Source of the DNA: CBDULX01 sp965368175
GTDB lineage: Bacteria; Pseudomonadota; Gammaproteobacteria; SZUA-229
NCBI GenBank assembly: GCA_965368175.1
Contig: CBDULX010000060.1
Span: 1-14,790, forward strand
Reading direction: 5' to 3'
DNA length: 14,790 nt
The position numbers were made by a program, and so were the translations under genes. How positions within the stretch are numbered: the first letter of the stretch is position 1; each line of letters begins with the position of its first letter. Below, in pieces: positions 7,511-13,877 of this stretch. The notes under the pieces were generated by a model. The model was given only the letters and a program-made list of their open reading frames with translations. It did no database searches and was not told the origin of the DNA.

Positions 7511-8680
7511 CTAACGAAGTTTATGGGAGTTATCTTTGTCGTCCTCTTCCATCTGAAGACCATCTACTTCCCCCATAAGATTGGTATTGCTGGCATCTTT
7601 ACCCTTTAGCTTGATACGCAGGCGTAAATCATTAATTGAATCAGCATTTCTCAATGCATCCTCGAAAGTAATGAAACCATCTTCATAGAGATTAAACAGT
7701 GCCTGGTCGAATGTCTGCATCCCATACTCGTTGGACTTCGACATAAGCTCTTTCATCTCATGTACATTTCCCTTGAAAATCAGATCTGACATCAGCGGAG
7801 TATTCAGCATAACTTCTACCGCTGGAACACGACCTTCCTGCCCCTTCAATGGAATCAAACGTTGCGATATTACCCCCTTAAGGTTCAACGACAGGTCCAT
7901 TAATAACTGCGCCCGACGATCTTCCGGAAAAAAGTTGATAATACGATCCAGTGCCTGGTTGGTACTGTTGGCGTGCAGTGTGCTCAGACACAGATGACCG
8001 GTTTCGGCGAAAGCAATGGCATGTTCCATAGTTTCACGCTCCCGAATCTCACCGATCAGGATTACGTCCGGCGCCTGGCGCAAGGTGTTTTTAAGTGCAA
8101 CTTCATAACTGTCGGTATCTACCCCTATTTCTCGCTGTGTAACGATACAGTTTTGATGGGGATGCACAAATTCTATTGGGTCTTCAATAGTTATAATATG
8201 GCCAAAACTATTGGCATTACGATAACCGATCATCGATGCCAGTGAAGTAGACTTACCGGAACCAGTTGCGCCCACAAAAATCACAAGACCACGCCTGGTC
8301 ATAGCTACATCCTGCAATATAGGTGGCAAATTCAACTCTTCAAAATTTGGAATGTCTGACTGGATAACGCGTAAAACCATGCCCATAGAGCCACGCTGGG
8401 TAAAAGCATTGACACGGTAACGGGAAATGCCCGGTAAGCTGATGGCGAAGTTCACTTCCTGACTCGCTTCGAACTCTGCGAGCTGCTTGTCGTTCATGAT
8501 GGAACGGACCAGGGTCTGGGTATGAGCCGGTGATAAGACCTGATTGGATAAAGGTGTCATTCTGCCATGCACCTTCATCGATGGTGCTGCACCAACAGTG
8601 ATGAACAGGTCAGAACCATCCTCCTGTACCAGCTTGCGCAGCAAATCATGCATATATCGGATGGCCTTATCTCTATCCAT
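7511..8680 (-). CDS. pilU: PilU: type IV pilus retraction ATPase, accessory to PilT
   Basis: A 389-residue cytoplasmic ATPase that works with PilT in pilus retraction and twitching. The N-terminal domain has EDGSDLFITVGAAPSMKV (about 20-37). Walker A GATGSGKST is at 137-145, Walker B DVILIGEIRE at 205-214 and the His box TGHLCLSTLHA at 228-238. The VTQREIGVDTDSYEVALKNT segment is characteristic of PilU. The C-terminal tail is acidic and charged (EEDDKD), as usual for PilU. I chose the ATG at 8680 because a GGAG lies six bases upstream. An in-frame TTG four codons earlier (8692) would overlap that ribosome site. The gene is 48 bases after pilT, 23 bases before the third paralogue, and surely in the same operon. 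Confidence 0.95.
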   Translation of the reverse strand: MDRDKAIRYMHDLLRKLVQEDGSDLFITVGAAPSMKVHGRMTPLSNQVLSPAHTQTLVRSIMNDKQLAEFEASQEVNFAISLPGISRYRVNAFTQRGSMGMVLRVIQSDIPNFEELNLPPILQDVAMTRRGLVIFVGATGSGKSTSLASMIGYRNANSFGHIITIEDPIEFVHPHQNCIVTQREIGVDTDSYEVALKNTLRQAPDVILIGEIRERETMEHAIAFAETGHLCLSTLHANSTNQALDRIINFFPEDRRAQLLMDLSLNLKGVISQRLIPLKGQEGRVPAVEVMLNTPLMSDLIFKGNVHEMKELMSKSNEYGMQTFDQALFNLYEDGFITFEDALRNADSINDLRLRIKLKGKDASNTNLMGEVDGLQMEEDDKDNSHKLR

Positions 8681-8681
8681 T

Positions 8682-8689
8682 CCTGTCTC
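8682..8689 (-). promoter_or_regulatory. Ribosome binding site that fixes the pilU start
   Basis: On the - strand the bases just before the ATG at 8680 read TTGGAGACAGGAATG. GGAG with a six-base spacer is well placed for that ATG and not for the in-frame TTG that it follows directly. Confidence 0.6.
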
Positions 8690-8728
8690 CAAATAAACTA
8701 GAAATCATACTCTGTAACACTCATATAA

Positions 8729-9763
8729 TTAGAAATTATCTTTATTTGCGGCTTTGAGCATGGCTTCGGCTCGAGAAACAATCCCTTTGTCGATCAGTTC
8801 TTTCAGGTTCTGATCCAGGGTCTGCATACCGATAGACTGTCCCGTCTGTATTGCGGAATACATCTGGGCAATTTTGTTTTCACGAATCAAATTTCGAATC
8901 GCCGCCGTGCCAATCATGATCTCATGGGCGGCAACACGACCTCCACCTATTTTCTTCATCAATGTCTGTGAGATTACTGCTCGCAATGACTCCGACATCA
9001 TGGCCCGCACCATATCTTTTTCCGCTGCCGGGAACACATCCACGATACGGTCTACGGTTTTTGCCGCCGAACTGGTATGCAGGGTGCCAAACACCAGATG
9101 CCCTGTTTCCGCTGCGGATAAGGCCAGTCGAATGGTTTCCAGGTCACGCATCTCACCCACCAGGATAACATCAGGATCCTCACGCAGGGCTGAACGCAGT
9201 GCTTCACTGAAGCCCATGGTATCACGATGCACCTCACGCTGATTAATCAGACACTTTTTACTTTCATGCACGAATTCAATCGGGTCCTCGATGGTCAGTA
9301 TATGACCATAGTCATTCTCGTTAACATAATTCACCATGGCTGCAAGGGTGGTGGATTTACCGGAACCCGTGGGTCCGGTCACCAGTACAATGCCACGGGG
9401 TGTGGCGGATATGTCCTGAAAAATTTTAGGGGCATTGAGTTCTTCCAGACTCAAAATTTTGGAGGGTATAGTACGAAATACCGCGCCGGCGCCTCGATTA
9501 TGGTTAAAAGCATTAACACGAAAACGTGCCAGACCTGGAATTTCGAAGGAGAAATCCACTTCCCAGAATTCTTCGAAGGTTTTACGCTGTTTATCATTCA
9601 TGATGTCATAGACCATGGCATGAATATCTTCATGGGCCATAGCTGCGACATTTATACGTCTCACATCGCCATCAACACGAATCATGGGTGGCAGGCCGGC
9701 AGACAAATGGAGATCCGATGCACCATTTTTCACACCAAAAGCCAATAATTGCGCAATATCCAT
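8729..9763 (-). CDS. pilT: PilT: type IV pilus retraction ATPase
   Basis: At 344 residues, exactly the usual PilT length. It is a hexameric cytoplasmic motor that depolymerises the pilus, driving twitching motility, DNA uptake and surface sensing. The N-terminal domain has NGASDLHLSAG (13-23). Walker A GPTGSGKST is at 130-138, the Asp box ILTIEDPIE at 155-163, Walker B DVILVGEMRD at 198-207 and the His box TGHLVFGTLHT at 220-230. The PilT-specific AIRNLIRE motif is at 288-295, which separates it from PilU and PilB. An AGGGAG ribosome site precedes the ATG. It is the first gene of a - strand run of three related ATPases and is divergent from yggS, as in Pseudomonas. Its upstream region is almost entirely taken up by a 272-bp palindromic element that begins only 25 bases before the start codon. 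Confidence 0.97.
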   Translation of the reverse strand: MDIAQLLAFGVKNGASDLHLSAGLPPMIRVDGDVRRINVAAMAHEDIHAMVYDIMNDKQRKTFEEFWEVDFSFEIPGLARFRVNAFNHNRGAGAVFRTIPSKILSLEELNAPKIFQDISATPRGIVLVTGPTGSGKSTTLAAMVNYVNENDYGHILTIEDPIEFVHESKKCLINQREVHRDTMGFSEALRSALREDPDVILVGEMRDLETIRLALSAAETGHLVFGTLHTSSAAKTVDRIVDVFPAAEKDMVRAMMSESLRAVISQTLMKKIGGGRVAAHEIMIGTAAIRNLIRENKIAQMYSAIQTGQSIGMQTLDQNLKELIDKGIVSRAEAMLKAANKDNF

Positions 9764-9787
9764 CAGTACTCCCTGGTAGGTATGTAT

Positions 9788-10059
9788 TTAAGAACCTCTG
9801 ATCAATTATATGATGGCTTCTGCGTGACCTGAAACGTGCAGTTGCAAGACGCAAAGCGTAGTTAATGGCCTTAGTCCTTAACCAGGTTTGCAACGCCGCA
9901 AATGTGCGTTTCAGGCCTCGCCCGAAGGGGCTTACAGGCTTGTCCGTGCTCGGCGTTATGACTTTTCGACAGGTGCCCAACCTGCTTTCAAAGTCATGTC
10001 TTGATCACGAATAAGCCTGTAAGCCAGAAGCATCATATAATTGATCAGAGGTTCCTTAA
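9788..10059. mobile_element. Non-coding 272-bp palindromic element (MITE-like) between pilT and yggS
   Basis: The outer arms at 9793-9815 and 10031-10053 are exact 23-bp reverse complements, containing AACCTCTGATCAATTATATG. With a one-base bulge they continue inward through GCTTCTG (9816-9822) and CAGAAG (10025-10030). TTAAG lies at the left edge and CTTAAG at the right. Inside are further stems: CCTGAAACG (9828-9836) with CGTTTCAGG (9907-9915), GTTGCAA (9841-9847) with TTGCAAC (9888-9894), CTTACAGGCTT (9931-9941) with AAGCCTGTAAG (10013-10023), and ATGACTTT (9958-9965) with AAAGTCAT (9990-9997). It therefore folds as one long stem with two branched arms. There is no transposase; any movement would need one supplied from elsewhere. 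The ends share AACCTCTGATYAA with the palindromes at 3038 and 6062. The MITE label is inference. Confidence 0.75.
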
Positions 10060-10068
10060 GCTTATAAT
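10041..10068 (+). promoter_or_regulatory. Predicted sigma-70 promoter for yggS-proC, with its -35 inside the palindromic element
   Basis: -35 TTGATC is at 10041-10046 and -10 TATAAT at 10063-10068, with a 16-base spacer. The -10 is a perfect consensus and lies just outside the element, while the -35 is part of the element's right arm. Transcription would start near 10075, about 35 bases before the yggS ATG. Confidence 0.55.
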
Positions 10069-10109
10069 GTATTTTTTATAGTCAATTTTTTTGAAGGCTT
10101 CAGATTTTT

Positions 10110-10802
10110 ATGCCCAGAAAGCCCAATATTGAACTAAATATTCAGCAAATCCGACTAAAAATTGCTGAGTATTGCCATAAATATCGCAGGTCGGTCGAGG
10201 ATATTCAACTTCTGGCAGTAAGTAAAACTAAATCCGTTGACCTCATCACAGATACATATAACAGTGGCCAAAGGGATTTTGGTGAAAGTTACCTGCAGGA
10301 AGCACTTGAAAAAATGTTACTTTTGCATAATCTTGACATCCAGTGGCATTTTATTGGGCATATCCAGTCCAACAAAACCCGTGATATCACTCGTCATTTC
10401 GACTGGGTACACAGTGTGGACCGCTTCAAAATTGCGCAACGACTCAATGATCAACGCCCACCTGAACGGCCGCCCCTAAATATCTGCCTTCAGGTAAATA
10501 TCAACCAGGAGACCGGAAAATCCGGCGCCGACATCAAACAGCTCGAATTGCTTGCACAACAGCTTAGCCAACTAGATCGACTCAAATTACGTGGTTTGAT
10601 GGCGATTCCGGTCAAATCAACTTCACTGGATCAGCAACGGCAGAATTTTAAAAAAATCCGTCTGGCCATGGAACATTTACAGCAAACTTACCCAAATCTT
10701 GATACCCTTTCCATGGGCATGAGCAATGATATGGAAGCTGCCATTGCAGAAGGCAGCACCATGCTACGTATCGGCACAGCTATCTTTGGCAGTAGAGATT
10801 AA
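10110..10802 (+). CDS. yggS: YggS/PLPBP family pyridoxal phosphate homeostasis protein
   Basis: A 230-residue alanine racemase-fold PLP-binding protein without known catalytic activity; in the family it buffers PLP and affects amino acid and B6 homeostasis. The PLP-lysine motif LLAVSKTKS is at about 34-42 (Lys39). FGESYLQEA (usual FGENYVQE) follows near 58, then WHFIGHIQSNKTR (usual GxLQxNK), and near the end SMGMSNDMEAAI and RIGTAIFG, which bind the PLP phosphate. Length is normal. It is the first gene of yggS-proC-yggT-yggU and divergent from pilT, the conserved gammaproteobacterial order. It is probably driven by the promoter at the edge of the palindromic element. No strong ribosome site; the start agrees with the family's N-terminus. 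Confidence 0.95.
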   Translation: MPRKPNIELNIQQIRLKIAEYCHKYRRSVEDIQLLAVSKTKSVDLITDTYNSGQRDFGESYLQEALEKMLLLHNLDIQWHFIGHIQSNKTRDITRHFDWVHSVDRFKIAQRLNDQRPPERPPLNICLQVNINQETGKSGADIKQLELLAQQLSQLDRLKLRGLMAIPVKSTSLDQQRQNFKKIRLAMEHLQQTYPNLDTLSMGMSNDMEAAIAEGSTMLRIGTAIFGSRD

Positions 10803-10841
10803 ATACGAACACACAACTGATAGAACTTACAGATAATAACA

Positions 10842-11669
10842 ATGGATAACAAAATTTGCTTTATAGGCGGTGGCAATATGGCCACCAGTTTAATTGGCGG
10901 CTTAATTGCCAATCAATTTCTCCCGGGTAATATTACCGTCGCCGAGCCTGATCAGGACAAACTCGACCAGCTGCAACATCAATTCGCTATCCAGACAACC
11001 ACCAGCAATCAGCAGGCTGTTGAACAATCTGACGTGCTAGTACTGGCCGTCAAGCCACAAATTATGCAAACAGTATGTAAAGATCTGGCTGCAATTGTGC
11101 AACAGACAAAACCCCTGATAATTTCCATTGCCGCTGGAATTCGCAGCTCCGACATCAACCGATGGCTGGGTAATCATTGCGCCATTGTACGCTGCATGCC
11201 CAATACACCTGCTTTAATCCAGTGCGGAGCCACCGGCCTGTTTGCCAATCAGCAGGTAACAGACAAACAAAACAACCTGGCTGAGCAGATCTTATCAGCT
11301 GCCGGATTGACCCTGTGGGTTAATGATGAAACATTGATGGATGCAGTCACTGCAGTATCGGGTTCCGGCCCTGCCTATTTCTTCCTGCTTATAGAGGCCA
11401 TGCAAAAAGCCGCTCAACAACTTGGGCTGGATGCTGAATCTGCACAAAAACTGAGTCTGCAAACTGCCCTGGGCGCCTCACGCATGGCTATAGAAAGCAG
11501 TGACACCGCTACTGAATTACGACAAAAAGTGACTTCCAAAGGAGGCACCACAGAAGCGGCTATTAACAGTTTTCTTTCCCAAGGGTTTGAAAATATGGTC
11601 ACAGATGCTTTAACCTCAGCGCGTGATCGTGCAATCGAGCTGGCTGATATTCTAGGAAAAGACCAATGA
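10842..11669 (+). CDS. proC: Pyrroline-5-carboxylate reductase
   Basis: A 275-residue cytoplasmic enzyme that reduces 1-pyrroline-5-carboxylate to L-proline with NAD(P)H, the last step of proline synthesis. The N-terminal Rossmann motif FIGGGNMA is at 7-14, MPNTPA at 119-124, SGSGPAY at 173-179, and the C-terminal dimer-domain signature TSKGGTTEAA at 231-240. Length is typical. It follows yggS after 39 bases and overlaps yggT by ATGA. The association with YggS may reflect PLP and amino acid balance, as in many bacteria. Confidence 0.97.
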   Translation: MDNKICFIGGGNMATSLIGGLIANQFLPGNITVAEPDQDKLDQLQHQFAIQTTTSNQQAVEQSDVLVLAVKPQIMQTVCKDLAAIVQQTKPLIISIAAGIRSSDINRWLGNHCAIVRCMPNTPALIQCGATGLFANQQVTDKQNNLAEQILSAAGLTLWVNDETLMDAVTAVSGSGPAYFFLLIEAMQKAAQQLGLDAESAQKLSLQTALGASRMAIESSDTATELRQKVTSKGGTTEAAINSFLSQGFENMVTDALTSARDRAIELADILGKDQ

Positions 11670-12211
11670 ATCCATTTGTATTCCTGATTGATATACTGTT
11701 TCATTTATATACTGTGATTTTAATGTTACGCCTGATATTGCAATGGGCAGGAGCCGACTTTTATAACCCGGTATCCCAGTTCATCGTTAAAATCACCAAC
11801 CCACTGGTCAAGCCCTTGCGCCGGATCATACCTGGTTTTTTTGGCATCGACTTCGCCACCCTGGTATTAATATTCGCCCTCACTACCATCAAGATCCTGA
11901 TCGTCTATAGTCTGTCTGGCTACAATTTATTTAGCGGCCTGCTCATCATTACTATAGTGCTGGAGGTTGTAGATTTATTACTTAATATCTTCCTGTTTGC
12001 CATTATCATTCAGGCCCTCCTAAGCTGGGTTAACCCCGACCCTTACAATCCTGTCGTCGCCTTACTCAACAGCCTGACCTGGCCGATACTCAAACATTTT
12101 CGAAAACTGATACCACCCATCAGTGGATTTGATATATCACCGATTTTTGCCATCATTTCGATTATGTTTATCCAGCAGTCGATTCACTACCTGGTTAAAG
12201 CTTTCCTATAA
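11666..12211 (+). CDS. yggT: YggT family integral membrane protein
   Basis: A 181-residue inner-membrane protein made of two YGGT repeats. Repeat 1 has a hydrophobic helix at about 5-25 followed by NPVSQFIVKITNPLVKPLRRIIP. Repeat 2 has a helix at about 95-118, then WVNPDPYNPVVALLNSLTWP, and ends with KLIPPISGFD plus a final helix. At least four membrane segments are visible. The family is linked to osmotic or ion tolerance and sits beside yggS/proC across gammaproteobacteria; its precise function is unsettled. The ATG overlaps the proC stop and the TAA is followed directly by yggU. Confidence 0.92.
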   Translation: MNPFVFLIDILFHLYTVILMLRLILQWAGADFYNPVSQFIVKITNPLVKPLRRIIPGFFGIDFATLVLIFALTTIKILIVYSLSGYNLFSGLLIITIVLEVVDLLLNIFLFAIIIQALLSWVNPDPYNPVVALLNSLTWPILKHFRKLIPPISGFDISPIFAIISIMFIQQSIHYLVKAFL

Positions 12212-12502
12212 ATGCCTGATTTTTATCGATGGCAGGATGGTGACCTTCTTCTCAATATCAAAATACAGCCACGGGCGTCAAAAGATGAATTTGCAGAACG
12301 ACTCGGCAATGCCATAAAACTACGCATAACGGCGGCTCCGGTTGATGGCAAGGCTAATCAGTATTTAATTGCACTACTGGCAAAAACCTTCAAGGTAACA
12401 AAGAAACAGGTGCTAATACTCAGTGGTGAAACCGGCCGTGATAAACGCATTAAAATCATACAACCTGAACATTTGCCCAACTTTATTACTACAGATGAGT
12501 AA
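12212..12502 (+). CDS. yggU: YggU/DUF167 family small protein
   Basis: A 96-residue small alpha/beta protein of the DUF167 (UPF0235) family. It shows the signature I(K)IQPRASKDEF near the N-terminus, AAPVDGKANQ in the middle and SGETGRDKRIKI near the end. The biochemical function is unknown. The ATG follows the yggT stop without a gap, so the genes are translationally coupled. It is the last gene of the cluster, ending only 11 bases from the convergent gene's stop. Confidence 0.93.
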   Translation: MPDFYRWQDGDLLLNIKIQPRASKDEFAERLGNAIKLRITAAPVDGKANQYLIALLAKTFKVTKKQVLILSGETGRDKRIKIIQPEHLPNFITTDE

Positions 12503-12513
12503 CAAAATCTTAA

Positions 12514-13200
12514 CTATACCGAAACAATCACCCTGTATAGACTCCAGACGCCAAACATCATTACTAAACTACCCGCCAGTTGCCTGACCCAGACATGATG
12601 CAACCAGTTACCAAGACGACTGGCAAACAAACCCATGGCCAGCAAATTGGGCAAAGTCCCCAGTCCGAAACTCAACATTAATAAACCACCCTCAACAAAA
12701 CCTCCTGCAGACACAGACCACACCAGAACACTATATACCAGTCCACAGGGTAACCAGCCCCAGATCAGTCCCAGAAAAACAGCCTGCGCAGGTCGGCGAA
12801 TGGGTAAAAATTTGCGACCGAAAGGTTCTATTCTGCGCCACAGGACACCACCAATTTTTTCTATATGTGACAAAACCGGCCACCAGCCAGCCAGGTACAA
12901 ACCTAGCAATAACATGAACAATCCAGCCAACAATTGCAATAATAGCTGTAATTGACGTATATCCAGCCAATGCGTAGCTAACCAGCCTATACCTCCCATT
13001 AAGGCACCCGCCAGGGTATAGCTAAACAAACGTCCAGCATTGTAGGACAATAACAGGGGAAGTACGCCCAGCCTTGAGCGACTGGACGAATCTGACTGGC
13101 TAAAACTAAGGGCGCCCACAATACCGCCACACATGCCTACGCAGTGCACACCACCCATCAAACCTATAATAAATGCCGTCAAATAGTTGAAATCATGCAT
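12514..13200 (-). CDS. DsbD_2 / sulfite exporter TauE-SafE-like membrane protein with HCxxMC motif
   Basis: A 228-residue polytopic membrane protein with about six hydrophobic segments in two halves (about 5-30, 46-72, 85-108, then 138-165, 168-192, 205-226). The first half starts with GGVHCVGMCGG (16-26), the second with GWLPCGLVY (148-156); these paired Cys/Pro motifs mark the UreH-like/DsbD_2 family. In many proteobacteria a member lies beside cbb3 oxidase assembly genes (ccoGHIS), and metal or thiol transfer across the membrane has been suggested. Automatic annotations often say sulfite exporter, which I do not trust here. No cco genes are seen, so the function remains open. There is no clear ribosome site, but the start matches the family's short N-terminus. 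It converges on yggU. Confidence 0.8.
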   Translation of the reverse strand: MHDFNYLTAFIIGLMGGVHCVGMCGGIVGALSFSQSDSSSRSRLGVLPLLLSYNAGRLFSYTLAGALMGGIGWLATHWLDIRQLQLLLQLLAGLFMLLLGLYLAGWWPVLSHIEKIGGVLWRRIEPFGRKFLPIRRPAQAVFLGLIWGWLPCGLVYSVLVWSVSAGGFVEGGLLMLSFGLGTLPNLLAMGLFASRLGNWLHHVWVRQLAGSLVMMFGVWSLYRVIVSV

Positions 13201-13214
13201 ATATATAATATATT

Positions 13215-13243
13215 TTCACAAAAACGCTTGTATTACTGATAAA
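13215..13243 (+). promoter_or_regulatory. Predicted sigma-70 promoter for the HU-like gene
   Basis: -35 TTCACA (13215-13220, five of six consensus bases) and -10 GATAAA (13238-13243) are separated by 17 bases. Transcription would begin near 13250, giving a leader of about 90 bases, inside or beside the 16-bp palindrome at 13249-13264. Confidence 0.4.
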
Positions 13244-13248
13244 AAGAA

Positions 13249-13264
13249 CTAACAATCATGTTAG
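13249..13264. promoter_or_regulatory. 16-bp palindrome CTAACA-N4-TGTTAG, possible operator
   Basis: Perfect six-base arms separated by ATCA, located between the divergent membrane protein and HU-like genes and at the predicted start of HU transcription. It could bind a dimeric regulator controlling one or both genes. I do not recognise the site. Confidence 0.35.
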
Positions 13265-13325
13265 CAATAATGCGATTATGCTTAACATATCCATTATTCA
13301 CAATGTTATAGAAGAATGAATAACC

Positions 13326-13332
13326 AGAGGAG
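13326..13332 (+). promoter_or_regulatory. Strong ribosome binding site of the HU-like gene
   Basis: AGAGGAG ends eight bases before the ATG at 13341. It is the best Shine-Dalgarno match in the window and suggests high expression, as expected for a nucleoid protein. Confidence 0.6.
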
Positions 13333-13340
13333 CGTTCCGT

Positions 13341-13715
13341 ATGGCGGTTAAGAAAAAAGCTGCAAAGAAAAAAGCAGCAAAGAAGAAAGTGGCTGCAACT
13401 GCATCAAATAAAGCACCAACTAAAACAGAAATCCTGAATCACATTTCCGGTGAAACAGAACTGAGTCGTAAAGAAGTCGCTGCTGTGCTGGATAGCCTTG
13501 CAGGTTTGATTGAAAAAAGTGTCAAGCCTCGTGGTCCCGGTTTCTTCAACATGCCTGGCCTGTTGAAAATCAAAGTAGTCAAAAAACCAGCAACCAAAGC
13601 ACGTAAAAACGTCCCCAACCCTTTCCGTCCAGGAGAATTTATGGATGTTGCAGCCAAACCGGCTCGCAAGGTCGTAAAAGTTCTACCACTGAAAGGCCTG
13701 AAGGATATGGTATAA
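13341..13715 (+). CDS. HU-family DNA-binding protein with lysine/alanine-rich N-terminal tail
   Basis: A 124-residue protein, longer than ordinary 90-residue HU. The first 25 or so residues are a basic tail built of KKKAA-type repeats, resembling eukaryotic histone H1-like tails. From about residue 27 the HU fold is recognisable: TKTEILNHISGETELSRKEVAAVLDSL (two helices), a shortened middle replacing the usual GFGTF turn with GPGFFNMPGLLKI, then the DNA-binding arm KARKNVPNPFRPGEFMDV with the conserved intercalating proline region, and PLKGLKDMV as the final helix. It should bend or compact DNA as a dimer. It is monocistronic, with a strong ribosome site and an intrinsic terminator. Family assignment is secure; the specific role of the tail is not known. 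Confidence 0.88.
   Translation: MAVKKKAAKKKAAKKKVAATASNKAPTKTEILNHISGETELSRKEVAAVLDSLAGLIEKSVKPRGPGFFNMPGLLKIKVVKKPATKARKNVPNPFRPGEFMDVAAKPARKVVKVLPLKGLKDMV
13350..13394 (+). repeat. Three tandem 15-bp units encoding the K/A-rich tail
   Basis: Units at 13350-13364, 13365-13379 and 13380-13394 read roughly AAGAAAAAAGCWGCA, with drift in the third. Each encodes KKKAA or a close variant. Slippage here could vary tail length between strains. Confidence 0.7.
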
Positions 13716-13733
13716 TAGAAATATTAACCGTTC

Positions 13734-13764
13734 AAAAAAAGCCCGGTCTACCGGGCTTTTTTTT
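13734..13764 (+). terminator. Intrinsic terminator after the HU-like gene
   Basis: The six-base stem GCCCGG/CCGGGC (13741-13746, 13751-13756) with TCTA loop is preceded by seven A and followed by eight T, so the stem can extend through A-T pairs. Its symmetry would allow function on either strand. It lies about 18 bases after the stop codon. Confidence 0.92.
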
Positions 13765-13818
13765 ATAGTCGTCAACATATAACTATAACCATGGAACCGT
13801 TGGCAGAAATAACAGTCT

Positions 13819-13847
13819 TTAACTGATCTAATTCAGAATAAGATAAT
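13819..13847 (+). promoter_or_regulatory. Predicted sigma-70 promoter for gspC
   Basis: -35 TTAACT (13819-13824) and -10 GATAAT (13842-13847) have a 17-base spacer. The start would be near 13854, giving a leader of about 24 bases before the gspC ATG. It lies just downstream of the HU terminator, where a new transcription unit must begin. Confidence 0.45.
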
Positions 13848-13877
13848 ACCTGTGTTTTAAAATAGTGTAATAAATCA

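Noticed and set aside
8681..8692. TTG start for pilU four codons upstream
   Set aside because: The ATG at 8680 has a well spaced GGAG, and the TTG would place the start directly on top of that site.
9672..9980. A 102-codon open frame on the - strand across the start of pilT and the palindromic element
   Set aside because: It overlaps the pilT start in another frame and most of it reads through the stems of the non-coding element; peptides like this arise wherever the element is inserted.
10001..10053. Anr/FNR box (TTGAT-N4-ATCAA) near pilT/yggS
   Set aside because: TTGATC occurs at 10001 and 10041, but neither is followed by ATCAA at the right spacing.
12503..12540. Possible terminator CTATAC/GTATAG between yggU and the membrane protein gene
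   Set aside because: A six-base AT-rich stem with a long loop and no U-run, mostly inside the convergent coding sequence.
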